From: UBA1672 sp964351365 | GTDB lineage: Bacteria; Pseudomonadota; Alphaproteobacteria; Micavibrionales; Micavibrionaceae | Direction: 5' to 3' | Assembly: GCA_964351365.1 (NCBI GenBank) | Contig: CAYGNP010000017.1 | Span: 1 to 57,279 of the forward strand | DNA length: 57,279 nt | In this document: positions 44,214 to 53,956 of the stretch, piece after piece | Layout of the letters: each line of letters opens with the position of its first letter | Position numbering within the stretch: position 1 is the first letter of the stretch | The notes under the pieces: model-generated | Told to the model about the DNA's origin: nothing | Database searches by the model: none | The model's input: only the letters and a program-made list of their open reading frames with translations | Made by a program: the position numbers and the translations under genes

Positions 44214-45596
44214 TTATTCTACTGCCGCTGATGAATGCCGCTCACCAATCAGAGGGGTTGATCTTTGCGGGTCACGCTTGCCGCCATCACCCGCGCGCCT
44301 TGCCAGATAAAACAGGCTGTAAATATAGGCCACCGTAAGGAATGCGTAAATCGCCAGATAAACCAGAAGCGTCGAGAGCACCATACCGCCGCTAATAGGC
44401 CCCAGAGCATCTTTTGTCGAGAGAACGCCCTGCACCAGCCATGGCTGGCGGCCAATTTCGGTGACATACCATCCCGCAATAGTGGCAACACATCCGGCTA
44501 GTGTCATGCCCACAAGGGTGTATAGATATACCTTAGGAAGCTCTTTGCCGCGCAGAAGCATGAAAGACCCCGCCCATGACACGGCCAACATCAGCATGCC
44601 AATCCCGACCATAATCCGGAAACCAAAAAACACGGGTGCAACTGGCGGATGAACGTCAAATTCATTCAAGCCCGGGACAACACCTTCAGGGTGATGCTTG
44701 AGAATAATGCTCGCGAGATTTGGAATTTCAATCGCAAAATCATTACTGCGTGTTTCCTGATTAGGCATCGCGAATAAAACCAGGGGAACGTTGCCCTGTG
44801 TTTCCCAGTTTGCCTCCATTGCGGCAACTTTCGCAGGTTGATGTTCCAATGTATTTAATCCATGCATATCACCTACAAAAATCTGTACGGGAATTAAAAT
44901 CGCCGCTAAAAAAACAGCAGTCTTGATCGCTTTCATCACAGGCGGTGCATTATCACCACGCAAAAGGCGGTACGCTGAAATCCCCGCAATTAAAAAAGAC
45001 GCTGTTAGACCGGATGCTAGAAGCATGTGCGTCAAACGGTATGGCATGGAAGGATTAAACACCACATCCCACCAGCTTGTGACATGCGCCTGAAGCCGTC
45101 CGGCATCATTGGGGATCATCTCGAAGCCCGCAGGGGTGTGCATCCAGCTGTTCAGAACTAATATCCAGAAGGCCGAGAGCGTCGTGCCAACCGCAACCAG
45201 CACCGTGGCTGTTGTATGCACCCAGCCCGGTACACGCCTGAAACCAAATAGCATGATCCCCAAAAACGTGGCCTCAAGGAAAAAGGCCGTGAGAACCTCA
45301 TAGGCCAAAAGCGGCCCCGCGATATTGCCCACCGTTTCCATGAAGCCCGGCCAGTTGGTACCGAACTGGAAGGACATCGTCACACCGCTCACAACGCCAA
45401 TAGCAAAGCTGAGCGCAAAGACTTTGGTGAAAAAGAAATAAGCCTGCATCCACGCTTCGTCTTTTGTGGCGTTAAAGCGGAGCTTGAAAAATAACAAAAT
45501 CCAGCCCAGAGCAATGGTGATGGACGGGAACATGATATGGAATGTGATATTCGCCGCAAACTGAATACGCGAAAGAATGAAGGGGTCAAGTTCCAT
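44214..45596 (-). CDS. cydA: Cytochrome bd-type quinol oxidase subunit I (cyanide-insensitive type)
   Basis: 460 residues, nine membrane helices. Haem ligand His20 (ITFHIMFP), a second in YRLTHMLLAS, and the GRQPW motif are present. The quinol loop after GDMHGLNTLEHQPAK is short, as in the CIO (CioA) branch, which is less sensitive to cyanide than E. coli cytochrome bd. It helps respiration at low oxygen or under respiratory poisons. It overlaps the end of a 45-codon ORF upstream by 11 bases, and cydB follows. Confidence 0.95.
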   Translation of the reverse strand: MELDPFILSRIQFAANITFHIMFPSITIALGWILLFFKLRFNATKDEAWMQAYFFFTKVFALSFAIGVVSGVTMSFQFGTNWPGFMETVGNIAGPLLAYEVLTAFFLEATFLGIMLFGFRRVPGWVHTTATVLVAVGTTLSAFWILVLNSWMHTPAGFEMIPNDAGRLQAHVTSWWDVVFNPSMPYRLTHMLLASGLTASFLIAGISAYRLLRGDNAPPVMKAIKTAVFLAAILIPVQIFVGDMHGLNTLEHQPAKVAAMEANWETQGNVPLVLFAMPNQETRSNDFAIEIPNLASIILKHHPEGVVPGLNEFDVHPPVAPVFFGFRIMVGIGMLMLAVSWAGSFMLLRGKELPKVYLYTLVGMTLAGCVATIAGWYVTEIGRQPWLVQGVLSTKDALGPISGGMVLSTLLVYLAIYAFLTVAYIYSLFYLARRAGDGGKRDPQRSTPLIGERHSSAAVE

Positions 45597-45723
45597 CGTT
45601 GTTTTTGCCTTTCTTCTTGGCGCCTTTGCCGCCCGGTATGACGATAAGCTTACCTTTAAATTTATAGAGATTGTAAATTTTTGTACCCATCTTCAGAAGA
45701 TTGATCAGGCGTTCAGTCTCCAT
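45586..45723 (-). CDS. Small basic protein (45 aa) upstream of cydA
   Basis: METERLINLLKMGTKIYNLY and on to a lysine/glycine-rich end (PGGKGAKKKGKNNDGT). The stop overlaps the cydA start region, so translation could be coupled. The ribosome binding site is weak (AAAG). An amphipathic helix plus a basic tail fits a small membrane-surface protein. Not in any family I recognise. It could instead be a leader peptide controlling cydA. Confidence 0.45.
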   Translation of the reverse strand: METERLINLLKMGTKIYNLYKFKGKLIVIPGGKGAKKKGKNNDGT

Positions 45724-45815
45724 TTTTTCTTTATTTTTTCAACTTTCTGCTTATACTGAAAAAGCAAGAATGATACAACCAAATTTCAAAATTTCTGACA
45801 CAAAGAAACCATACA

Positions 45816-46316
45816 ATGAAGATCAAGGATAAGCCAGATTTTATAACAAAACCAAAGCCCGTTACCTTTGCGCCGGATGATAGCGTCCGCGCGGCTCTGG
45901 ATGTGATGTGCGAGAAAAATATAGGCTCGATTATAGTTGTGCATCCAGATCAAAAAGTGGCCGGAATTGTAACAGAACGCGATATGATGATCCGCATGCT
46001 GGGGCAAAACCGTAATCCAGACACCACAAAAATATCAGACATTATGAGTACCAACATTCGCGCAGCAAACGAGGATGACAATCTGGTTGATTGGATGCAC
46101 ACCATGTCCAGCGAACGTTTTCGCCACCTTCCGGTTGTTGATGCACAGGGGCGGCTAGTGAACATGATGAGCCAGGGCGATTTTGTAGCGCACACTTTCC
46201 CCGATCTTTACGAAGCCCTGCGGCAGGATTTAAAAGGACGTCTGGGGCGCGGCTTTCAAATTGCTCTCATTGTCTTTGCAATTCTCACTCTTGGGCTGAT
46301 TGCCTTTAAGTTGTAA
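45816..46316 (+). CDS. CBS-domain protein with a C-terminal membrane anchor
   Basis: 166 residues. Two CBS motifs: about 12-70 (VRAALDVMCEKNIGSIIVV...GIVTERDMM) and 78-130 (IMSTNIRAANEDDNLVDWMH...HLPVVDAQGRLVNMMSQGDFV). A single hydrophobic helix ends the protein (FQIALIVFAILTLGLIAF). CBS pairs sense adenosine nucleotides. The gene is divergent from the cydA operon; a link with energy state is plausible but unproven. Confidence 0.88.
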   Translation: MKIKDKPDFITKPKPVTFAPDDSVRAALDVMCEKNIGSIIVVHPDQKVAGIVTERDMMIRMLGQNRNPDTTKISDIMSTNIRAANEDDNLVDWMHTMSSERFRHLPVVDAQGRLVNMMSQGDFVAHTFPDLYEALRQDLKGRLGRGFQIALIVFAILTLGLIAFKL

Positions 46317-46395
46317 TCACGCTGCCTCTTTGAACCATTTCTCGAACGGGTCTTAGGTTTTTTCAAGATGATCCTCCAGTGTCTTAGCTCGCTCA

Positions 46396-46427
46396 ATAAC
46401 TTTTTTCAGTTATCTGGTACAGCCCCC
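46396..46427 (-). repeat. Insertion-sequence end (remnant)
   Basis: On the minus strand GGGGGCTGTACCAGATAAC and on to AAAGTTAT. It matches 57226-57256 with four mismatches in 31 bases. The sequence toward 46317 has no intact transposase frame, so only one end of an old element seems to remain. Confidence 0.55.
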
Positions 46428-46471
46428 TTTTTTAAATTATTTGGTAAAAGCTCAATTTTTTTATATAAAAT

Positions 46472-46500
46472 TTGACATAATTTTTTACATAAATTATAGT
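46472..46500 (+). promoter_or_regulatory. Strong sigma-70 promoter of the RTX gene
   Basis: TTGACA (46472-46477), 17-bp spacer, TATAGT (46495-46500), 39 bases before the ATG. Both boxes are near consensus. Confidence 0.8.
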
Positions 46501-46539
46501 TTACAGGGTAACGTTAAATTGAGTAAAGGGTTCTAAATT

Positions 46540-48018
46540 ATGTCTGATTTTGATACTGATAGTCTGTTTGAAGGTTCGAGTAATCAGCGGGATTTAGATA
46601 TCAGTGATTGGGGCGGTGGTTTTCAGAGTTATGATGGTAGTGCTGGGGGTTCGGGTTTCCAAAAAACGCAAGGTTGGCTAGATGCCGAGGATCTTACATT
46701 TCAACTAAGTCAGCGTGGTGTTTTTATTAGTGAGGCAGTCGCCTATGACGCTATTCAAAAAGGCCTGGTTTATGAAGATGATTATGGCAATATGTATGTT
46801 CAAGGCGGTGCTTTTAGCGAAACCACAATAGGCAAGTATTATGAACCCAAATCTTATCTCAATAACCAGCGTACGATCGTTATAGACCCGGATTACATGA
46901 AAGGCTATTACGACGATATACTTTCCGGTGCTTCATGGACAACCGGAAGTATGACATTCAGTGCAGGTAACGACACAATGCTGGGTGGAAGTGCGGGAGA
47001 TAGAGCCAATGGTGGAGACGGTGATGACTTTATGAAAGGATTCAACGGTAATGATATTTTAAAAGGTGATAATGGCGAAGATGTCCTGGTTGGCGGCTCT
47101 GGAAATGACAAGCTTTATGGTGGAAACGGAAATGATGTCTTAAGAGGTGGCACAGGTGCCGACTATTTAGATGGCGGAAGCGGGATAGATACGGCCAGTT
47201 ATTTCGAGGCAACTTCCGGATTAAGGGCAGATCTTGGTAACCGTTCTACAAATAATGGAGAAGCAGCCGGAGACACATATGTTTCCATCGAAAATTTATC
47301 TGGGTCAAGATATACGGACACTTTAGTTGGTAATTCAGGCAGCAATACACTTGATGGCAATGACGGCAATGACTATCTTTATGGTCAAGACGGAAATGAT
47401 GCCCTCATAGGTGGTAATGGGAATGATAAGCTTTATGGCGGTAATGGGAATGATGTCTTAAATGGAGGTACGGGGTCAGATTATTTAAATGGAGGATCAG
47501 GGACAGACCGCGCAAGTTATCATAGTGCAAAAACCGCAGTGGTCGCAGATCTTCAAAATTCTTCACTGAATACCAATGAGGCAAGAGGTGATACCTACGT
47601 TTCTATAGAAAATTTGTCAGGATCTAAATATTCAGACTCATTGCGCGGAGATTCCGGTAATAATACACTCTATGGTAAAGACGGAAACGATTATCTTTAT
47701 GGTCGCAACGGAAACGATACCTTAGTCGGTGGCAACGGAAATGACTACCTAAAGGGTGATGCTGGGAATGATATCTTAAGAGGTGATGCAGGTAAAGATC
47801 GCTTCTTCTTTGATAAATATCATGGCAATGATCGTATTGTAGACTTTCAGGATAATTACGATAAAATTTTGATAGATTTGGATGGAAGAGAGAATTTTTC
47901 CAGCTTGAATATCAGACAAGCCGGGGGGAATACCTTGATTAGTTTTACAGGTACAACAATACAGCTTGATAATTTTGATGCTTATAAAATTACATCGACT
48001 GACATTGTAATAGTATAG
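46540..48018 (+). CDS. Secreted RTX (hemolysin-type calcium-binding) protein
   Basis: 492 residues. The first ~135 have no known domain. From about 145 to 420 there are many GGxGxDxLx nonapeptide repeats (for example GGNGNDKLYGGNGNDVL), which fold into a calcium-binding beta roll. Two longer units are duplicated: the DTYVSIENLSGS(R/K)Y(T/S)D block occurs near 247 and 350. The C-terminus (RIVDFQDNYDKILID...DIVIV) matches the end of type I secretion substrates. It is exported through a TolC-type channel; no type I ABC/MFP pair lies next to it. No enzyme domain is seen, so it may be a surface or biofilm protein. Confidence 0.9.
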   Translation: MSDFDTDSLFEGSSNQRDLDISDWGGGFQSYDGSAGGSGFQKTQGWLDAEDLTFQLSQRGVFISEAVAYDAIQKGLVYEDDYGNMYVQGGAFSETTIGKYYEPKSYLNNQRTIVIDPDYMKGYYDDILSGASWTTGSMTFSAGNDTMLGGSAGDRANGGDGDDFMKGFNGNDILKGDNGEDVLVGGSGNDKLYGGNGNDVLRGGTGADYLDGGSGIDTASYFEATSGLRADLGNRSTNNGEAAGDTYVSIENLSGSRYTDTLVGNSGSNTLDGNDGNDYLYGQDGNDALIGGNGNDKLYGGNGNDVLNGGTGSDYLNGGSGTDRASYHSAKTAVVADLQNSSLNTNEARGDTYVSIENLSGSKYSDSLRGDSGNNTLYGKDGNDYLYGRNGNDTLVGGNGNDYLKGDAGNDILRGDAGKDRFFFDKYHGNDRIVDFQDNYDKILIDLDGRENFSSLNIRQAGGNTLISFTGTTIQLDNFDAYKITSTDIVIV

Positions 48019-48289
48019 ATATATCTTATGAAAATTATCATTTTAAGATTTAAATATTCAGCCAAGTCAGGATACAATTTTTTCTTTGAGAATGGCAATT
48101 TTTATTACTAGCATCGAAGTAGGCTCGTGAAAATTATTGTCCTTATAGAGAATGCGAATCAGGGGGCCGGGAGAAATGTCTTTAGGCTGGGGCGAATGAG
48201 TATTGAAGAAAGACTGTGCGAGTTAAAGATAATTGATGTTTTGTCAGGCTTTCTGAGCAAAAGAGCATTCAAAATTTGCCTATGTTTCT

Positions 48290-49648
48290 TTAATAAACAC
48301 CAAGGGATTTGTATAACCTGATCATGCTTTGTGACTGGGCGGCTTCGGCGCTTATGAGGGCGGAATCTGCGGTGTTTACAGTGCGCTGTGAGTCCAGGAC
48401 ATCAATGAAAGAGATTTCGCCTTCGCGATAGAGCTGTTGTGAGAGCTTCAGGGCCTGGTCAGCATTATCAAATGCCTTTTGCAGGGATTGGCGTTGCTCG
48501 TTGATGTGGCTGTAATCGCTGAGGGCGATTTCGACTTCGGTAACGGCTTCAAGAACAGTGCGGCGGTAGGTTTCAAAGGCCTGTTTTTCACGGGCACGGG
48601 CGGCATCGATTTGTCCTTCTATGCGTCCAAAATCAATGAGTGTGACGGCTGTACCGGCGGCGAGTGACCAGACCGTCGTGATCGGCGAGAAACCGCCTTT
48701 GGAGCGTCCGTAAAGCGCGGAGAGGGTAAAGCTGGGGAAGAGGTCTGCCCAGGCTGCTTCGGACAGTTTTGTGTTTGCGCGCAAATTATGCTGCGCGGCG
48801 CGAATGTCGGGGCGCAGGGCAAGGACGTTTGCCGGGGCGAGAAGGACAGCTTGGACGTCTGCGCCGGGAATATCTGTGTCTTCACCCAAGATTGGTTCAA
48901 TTTCAGCGGGCAGGTAGCCTGTGAGGACGCTTAAGGAAAGGCGTGCATTATCCGCAAGGCGTTTAAATTCGGGAATGGATGATTTTGTTGTGTTGACGAG
49001 GTTTGCTGCGCGTTCGACGTCAAGCTGTGGGGCTTCACCGGCTTTGCGCTGATCATTGATGAGATCCAAGGTTTTTTGTTGGATGTCGAGATTTTTCTCG
49101 GCGATGACCACTTGTTTTTCAAAGGCGCGGAAATCGATATAGGCGCGAGCAACTTCTGCGATGAGAGTTAGAGAGGTGTCATGATAGGCAGCTTCTAATG
49201 CGGAGAGTTGTTGATTTGCTGCGTTTGCGGTTTTGCGGTTTTTGCCGAAGACATCAAGCTCGAAGGAGGCATCAAAGCTGGCGTCATAAAATTCATCTGG
49301 GCCGACAAAGCCTAAATCCTCACGGCTGGCGTTGGCGCTGGCGCCGATTTGGGGGAAGAGAGCAGAGCGGGCGGTGCGTCTTATACCGCGTGCCTCAAGG
49401 ATGCGGGCTTCAGCTATATTTCGATCTGGGCTGTTTTTTAATGTCAGGGCGATGAGCTCACTCATTTTTGTGTCATTGAAATTGTGCCACCATTCGCGGA
49501 GGGCTTCTGGTTCTGCTGTCTGAACCTCTATGTTTTCATAGGTGCTCCAGATTTCCGGTTTTTGCGGCTCGGACAAATCATTTGCCCCGGCAAAGCATCC
49601 GGTGAGGAGGAGGGTTGATAATAGTGCGGTTGTACTCAGAAATTTCAT
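48290..49648 (-). CDS. Outer-membrane efflux lipoprotein (NodT/OprM family)
   Basis: 452 residues with lipobox LLTGC in MKFLSTTALLSTLLLTGC. Two OEP repeats form the channel; REWWHNFNDTKMSELIALTLKNSPD (core FNDTKMSELI) and ALRPDIRAAQHNLRA are family marks. Last gene of the TetR-adaptor-OYE-RND-OMF operon; its ATG overlaps the RND stop by 4 bases. Confidence 0.94.
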   Translation of the reverse strand: MKFLSTTALLSTLLLTGCFAGANDLSEPQKPEIWSTYENIEVQTAEPEALREWWHNFNDTKMSELIALTLKNSPDRNIAEARILEARGIRRTARSALFPQIGASANASREDLGFVGPDEFYDASFDASFELDVFGKNRKTANAANQQLSALEAAYHDTSLTLIAEVARAYIDFRAFEKQVVIAEKNLDIQQKTLDLINDQRKAGEAPQLDVERAANLVNTTKSSIPEFKRLADNARLSLSVLTGYLPAEIEPILGEDTDIPGADVQAVLLAPANVLALRPDIRAAQHNLRANTKLSEAAWADLFPSFTLSALYGRSKGGFSPITTVWSLAAGTAVTLIDFGRIEGQIDAARAREKQAFETYRRTVLEAVTEVEIALSDYSHINEQRQSLQKAFDNADQALKLSQQLYREGEISFIDVLDSQRTVNTADSALISAEAAQSQSMIRLYKSLGVY

Positions 49649-52600
49649 GAAGTGTGTTCCTTATTTTTTTGTGTCAGAGCGACCTCGAATTTACGCAGGA
49701 GCACGTAAAAAACGGGCGTGAAAATCAAGCCGAAGAAGGTCACGCCAAGCATGCCGGAGAAGACCGCGATGCCGATGGCCTGGCGCATTTCTGCCCCTGC
49801 GCCGTGGCTGAGGACCAGAGGAAGCACGCCCATGATGAAAGCGAAGGAGGTCATCAAAATAGGGCGAAGGCGAAGGCGTGAGGATTCTTTCGCTGCCTCG
49901 ATGATTGATTTGCCCTGATGCTCTAGCTCGCGGGCGAATTCAACAATCAGGATGGCGTTTTTACATGCCAGCCCCGCCAGCACGAAGAGGGCAATTTGCG
50001 TGAAGATGTTGTTGTCACCTCCTGTGAAGTAAATCCCTATGATGGCCGAGAGGATGGCCATGGGCACAATCAGGATAACCGCAAGGGGCAGTGTCAGGCT
50101 TTCATATTGCGCGGCAAGCACGAGGAAGACCAGAAGCAGGCAAAGCGGGAAGATATAGATTGCGGTGTTGCCGGAGAGGACTTGCTGGTAGGTCAGGTCT
50201 GTCCATTCAAAGGCCATGCCTTTGGGCAGGGTTTCTTCAAGAATTTTCGTGATTTCATCCTGCGCCTGGCCGGAGGAAAACCCCGGGTTTGTGCCGCCGT
50301 TAATGTCAGCGGAGCGGAAGGCGTTATAGCGCGCGGCTTTGTCGGGGCCGAAGGTTTCTTTTACATCTACAACCGTTCCGAGCGGGATCATATCGCCGCT
50401 TGCACCTCTGGTTTTGAGGTTAAGGATATCGGAGGGTGTGTCGCGAAAAGGTTTATCGGCTTGCGCGATGACCTGATAGGTACGGCCGAACTGGTTGAAA
50501 TCATTGATGTATAGCGAGCCGAGATAGATTTGCATGGTACGGAAAATTTCATCAACCGGTATGCCAAGTTGCTGGGCTTTGACGCGGTTAACGTCAGCGA
50601 AAAGCTGCGGGTAGTTAATGCCGTAATTTGAGTAAACTGTATACGGATTGAAGGTGGGGTTGGAGCGTGCTTTTTGCAGCACTTGTTCCACCACATTATC
50701 AAGTGCCTTGAAGCCCTGATCTGTCCGGTCCTGGATTTGCAGGGTAAAGCCGCCGGAGTTACCAAGGCCGCGAACAGGGGGTGGCATCAAAATGGCAACG
50801 CGGGCTTCATCGATGCTTCCGAATTTTGCTTGAAGCTTATTGGCGATTTCTTCACCGTAGAGATCATGAGTTTTGCGTTTATCAAAATCATCAAGACGAA
50901 CGAACACAATTCCGGCGTTGGGTGAGTTGGTGAAGCCGTTAATGGACAAGCCGGGGAATTGCACTGCGCCGCTGACGCCGGGCTCGTTAAGGGCGATTTC
51001 AGCCATTTTACGGATGACTGTTTCGGTGCGCTCAAGTGTTGCGCCGGGAGGGAGCTGTGCGAAGCTGATGAGGTAGCCCTTGTCCTGCGCGGGGACGAAG
51101 CCCTTTGGAACAAGGCCGAAGCCATAAGCTGTTGCGCCGACAAGAATGGCGAAGAGTGCCATCATAACAGCGCGCCGTCTTGTAAATGTGCCTACGCCAC
51201 GTGTGTAGTATTTTTGTCCTTTGCCAAAGCCGATATTGAACAGGTTGAAGAACCAGCCAAAGGCATAATCCATAGCGCGGGTTATGAAGTCCTTCTTCGC
51301 GCCTCTTGGCTGGAGGAGCAGTGCGGAAAGAGCAGGGCTGAGTGTGAGTGAGTTAAATGTCGAGATAAAGGTTGCGATGACAATCGTCAGGGCGAATTGC
51401 TGATAGAATTGTCCGGTCAGGCCGCTGATGAAGGCAATCGGGATGAAGACCCCCGCCAATACGAGAGAGGTTGCGATGATGGGACCTGTAACCTCTTTCA
51501 TGGCCTGTACGGTGGCGTCATGCGGGTTTTTGCCTTCCTCGATATTGCGCTCTACGTTTTCAACCACGACGATGGCGTCGTCTACTACAATCCCGATGGC
51601 GAGAATGAGCCCAAAGAGAGAGAGCACGTTAATGGAAAAACCAAGCAGAAGCATAAAGGCGAAGGTTCCGACAATCGATACGGGAACGGCGAGAAGCGGA
51701 ATGATTGAGGCGCGCCATGTTTGTAGAAAGACGATAACCACGAGGACGACGAGCAGGACTGCTTCGAGTAGTGTATGGACAACGGCGTCGATGGAGTCAC
51801 TGACGAAGATTGTTGGGTCGTAGACGATGGAATAATCCACGCCCACGGGCATGGTTTCTTTCAGACGTTTCATCGCGGCGCGCACATCGGTTGAGATTTG
51901 CAGGGCGTTTGCGCCTGGTGAGGCAAAAATTGGTATCGCTACGGCCTGTTCATTATTTAAAAGTGAGCGCAGGGCATAACTTTGTGCGTCCAGTTCAATG
52001 TGGGCGACGTCTGACAGGCGCGTAATCACGCCGTTTGAATCGCGCTTGATGATGATGTTTTCAAATTCCTCTTTGGTTTGCAGGCGGCCTTGTACGTTTA
52101 CGGGAAGTTGCAGCTCGACCTTGTCATTATAGGGTGGGCCGCCGATTACACCTGCGGCGACTTGAACATTTTGGCTGCGGATGGCGTTGATGACTTCGCT
52201 TGCGGTCAGATCGCGCTCGGCGACGCGCTCTGGGTTGAGCCAAATGCGCATGGCGTAATCGCCGGAGCCAAAGAGATTAACCTGACCTACGCCTTTGATT
52301 TTTGCCAGTTCATCCTTAACACTGAGGGTTGCGTAGTTGCGTAAATACAACATGTCGTAGCTGGCGTCCGGAGAGCGCAAATGCACGACCATGGTCAAGT
52401 CTGGCGAGCTTTTTGTTACGGTTACGCCGAGCTGCCTGGTGATATCGGGCAGGCGTGGAAGAGCTTGCGAGACCCTGTTTTGAACAAGTTGCTGCGCAAG
52501 GTCGGGGTCTGTGCCAATGGCAAAGGTTACCCGCAGCTGCATGGAGCCGTCGGAGGAGGCGAGAGAGCTCATGTAGAGCATGTTTTCAACGCCGTTGATT

Positions 52601-52809
52601 TGTTCCTCCAGCGGAGTTGCAACTGTTTCCGAGATGGTTGCGGGGTTTGCGCCAGGGAATTGTGCGTTTATAACAACAGAGGGTGGAGATACCTCGGGAT
52701 ATTCCGAAATGGGGAGTTGGAACATCGAGATCAAACCGGCGAGGAAAACCAGGATAGAAAGAACCGAGGCAAAGATCGGCCGGTTGATGAAATAACCCGA
52801 GATATTCAT
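49645..52809 (-). CDS. RND multidrug efflux pump, HAE1 family
   Basis: 1054 residues, the AcrB/MexB size. N-terminus MNISGYFINRPIFASVLSI is typical. Helix 4 carries the proton-relay aspartate pair in GIVVDDAIVVVENVERN. Helix 10 and the second repeat (LAGLACKNAILIVEFARE with the helix lysine) are intact. It takes up lipophilic drugs from the periplasm and inner membrane. It is encoded 24 bases after the reductase gene and overlaps the outer-membrane factor gene. Confidence 0.95.
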   Translation of the reverse strand: MNISGYFINRPIFASVLSILVFLAGLISMFQLPISEYPEVSPPSVVINAQFPGANPATISETVATPLEEQINGVENMLYMSSLASSDGSMQLRVTFAIGTDPDLAQQLVQNRVSQALPRLPDITRQLGVTVTKSSPDLTMVVHLRSPDASYDMLYLRNYATLSVKDELAKIKGVGQVNLFGSGDYAMRIWLNPERVAERDLTASEVINAIRSQNVQVAAGVIGGPPYNDKVELQLPVNVQGRLQTKEEFENIIIKRDSNGVITRLSDVAHIELDAQSYALRSLLNNEQAVAIPIFASPGANALQISTDVRAAMKRLKETMPVGVDYSIVYDPTIFVSDSIDAVVHTLLEAVLLVVLVVIVFLQTWRASIIPLLAVPVSIVGTFAFMLLLGFSINVLSLFGLILAIGIVVDDAIVVVENVERNIEEGKNPHDATVQAMKEVTGPIIATSLVLAGVFIPIAFISGLTGQFYQQFALTIVIATFISTFNSLTLSPALSALLLQPRGAKKDFITRAMDYAFGWFFNLFNIGFGKGQKYYTRGVGTFTRRRAVMMALFAILVGATAYGFGLVPKGFVPAQDKGYLISFAQLPPGATLERTETVIRKMAEIALNEPGVSGAVQFPGLSINGFTNSPNAGIVFVRLDDFDKRKTHDLYGEEIANKLQAKFGSIDEARVAILMPPPVRGLGNSGGFTLQIQDRTDQGFKALDNVVEQVLQKARSNPTFNPYTVYSNYGINYPQLFADVNRVKAQQLGIPVDEIFRTMQIYLGSLYINDFNQFGRTYQVIAQADKPFRDTPSDILNLKTRGASGDMIPLGTVVDVKETFGPDKAARYNAFRSADINGGTNPGFSSGQAQDEITKILEETLPKGMAFEWTDLTYQQVLSGNTAIYIFPLCLLLVFLVLAAQYESLTLPLAVILIVPMAILSAIIGIYFTGGDNNIFTQIALFVLAGLACKNAILIVEFARELEHQGKSIIEAAKESSRLRLRPILMTSFAFIMGVLPLVLSHGAGAEMRQAIGIAVFSGMLGVTFFGLIFTPVFYVLLRKFEVALTQKNKEHTS

Positions 52810-52833
52810 AGTTTTTGCTTTCTTTACTTTTGT

Positions 52834-53925
52834 TTACGCTGCCTTTGATGCATCAAGGAATGGGTAGTCGATATATCCTTCAGCGCCGCCGCCATAAAAT
52901 GTCGATCCGTCTGGCTCGTTCAAAGGTGCGTTTGTCTGCAGGCGCTCGGCCAGGTCGGGGTTGGCGATATAGATGCGGCCAAAAGCAACAGCATCCGCGT
53001 AGCCGGAATCTACTGCTTTTTCCGCGGCGTCCCTACCGTAATCACCGTTGGTGATGTAGGCGCCTTTCCACAGGGCACGAAGGGTTTTGATGATATTGTT
53101 TTCTTCTGCGCCGGACTCAATGCCAGGGAATTTTTCAACCATGTGCAGATACGCCAAATTATAGGTGTTGAGTGCGTTTATTGCAGCGGAGAATGTTTCA
53201 AGCGGGTTACTGTCGCCCATGTCATTAAAGGTTCCGGTGGGGGAGAGGCGCACGCCGACATGGCCAGCACCCCAAACAGTGAGCACGCTTTTTGTGACTT
53301 CGTTCAGAAAGCGCACGCGGTTTTCCAATGATCCGCCATAGTCGTCTGTGCGTTTGTTGGATTTATCCTGAAGGAACTGGTCGATCAGGTAACCGTTTGC
53401 TGCGTGAATTTCGATGCCGTCAAAGCCAGCATCTTTTGCGTTTTGCGCAGCAATTTTATAGTCATTTATGGTTGATTTAATCTCAGCGAGCGTGATTTCA
53501 CGCGGGGTCGAGACGTCCGTCGGGCCGTCTTGCGTGAAGGTTTGGGATTTTGCTGCGATGGCGGAAGGGGCAAGAGGAGCCTGTCCGTCTGGTAATAATG
53601 AAGTGTGGGAGATGCGTCCCACATGCCAAAGCTGCATGATGATTTTACCGCCTTTATCATGCACGGCTTTTGTGATTTTTTTCCATGCCTGCACCTGCTC
53701 CTGTGTGTGGATGCCGGGTGTATTGATGTAACCCTTACCCATCGGGCTTATTTGTGTGGCTTCGGTAATTAACAGGCCACCAGAGGCGCGCTGGGCGTAA
53801 TATTCGGCTGCCATTGGGCTTGGAATGCCTTGTGCGTCTGCGCGATTACGGGTCAGCGGGGCCATGAAAATGCGGTTTTTAACAGAGATGGAGCCGATCT
53901 GGCCGTTTTTATACAAGTCTGACAT
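52834..53925 (-). CDS. Old yellow enzyme family alkene reductase (NemA-like)
   Basis: 363 residues, FMN TIM barrel. Active-site pair His174/Asn177 and Tyr179 are seen in IEIHAANGYL; MAPLTRNRAD and QLWHVGRISH bind FMN. The family reduces activated C=C bonds of quinones, maleimides and nitro compounds with NAD(P)H. Its place inside an RND operon, between adaptor and pump genes, suggests the system answers to reactive electrophiles, with both chemical detoxification and export. Confidence 0.93.
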   Translation of the reverse strand: MSDLYKNGQIGSISVKNRIFMAPLTRNRADAQGIPSPMAAEYYAQRASGGLLITEATQISPMGKGYINTPGIHTQEQVQAWKKITKAVHDKGGKIIMQLWHVGRISHTSLLPDGQAPLAPSAIAAKSQTFTQDGPTDVSTPREITLAEIKSTINDYKIAAQNAKDAGFDGIEIHAANGYLIDQFLQDKSNKRTDDYGGSLENRVRFLNEVTKSVLTVWGAGHVGVRLSPTGTFNDMGDSNPLETFSAAINALNTYNLAYLHMVEKFPGIESGAEENNIIKTLRALWKGAYITNGDYGRDAAEKAVDSGYADAVAFGRIYIANPDLAERLQTNAPLNEPDGSTFYGGGAEGYIDYPFLDASKAA

Positions 53926-53956
53926 ATTTTTTTCCTATAGTTAACGTAGTTTGGGA

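Noticed and set aside
46980..47810. DNA tandem repeats
   Set aside because: These are codons of the RTX nonapeptide repeats inside one protein, not an independent repeat element.
48127..48321. 64-codon plus-strand ORF between the RTX and NodT genes
   Set aside because: GTG start without a ribosome binding site, no family, and it runs into the 3' end of the NodT gene on the other strand. The 270-bp gap otherwise shows nothing clear.
52078..52848. Plus-strand ORFs opposite the HAE1 pump gene
   Set aside because: They follow the codon pattern of the pump on the other strand and lack motifs or ribosome sites.
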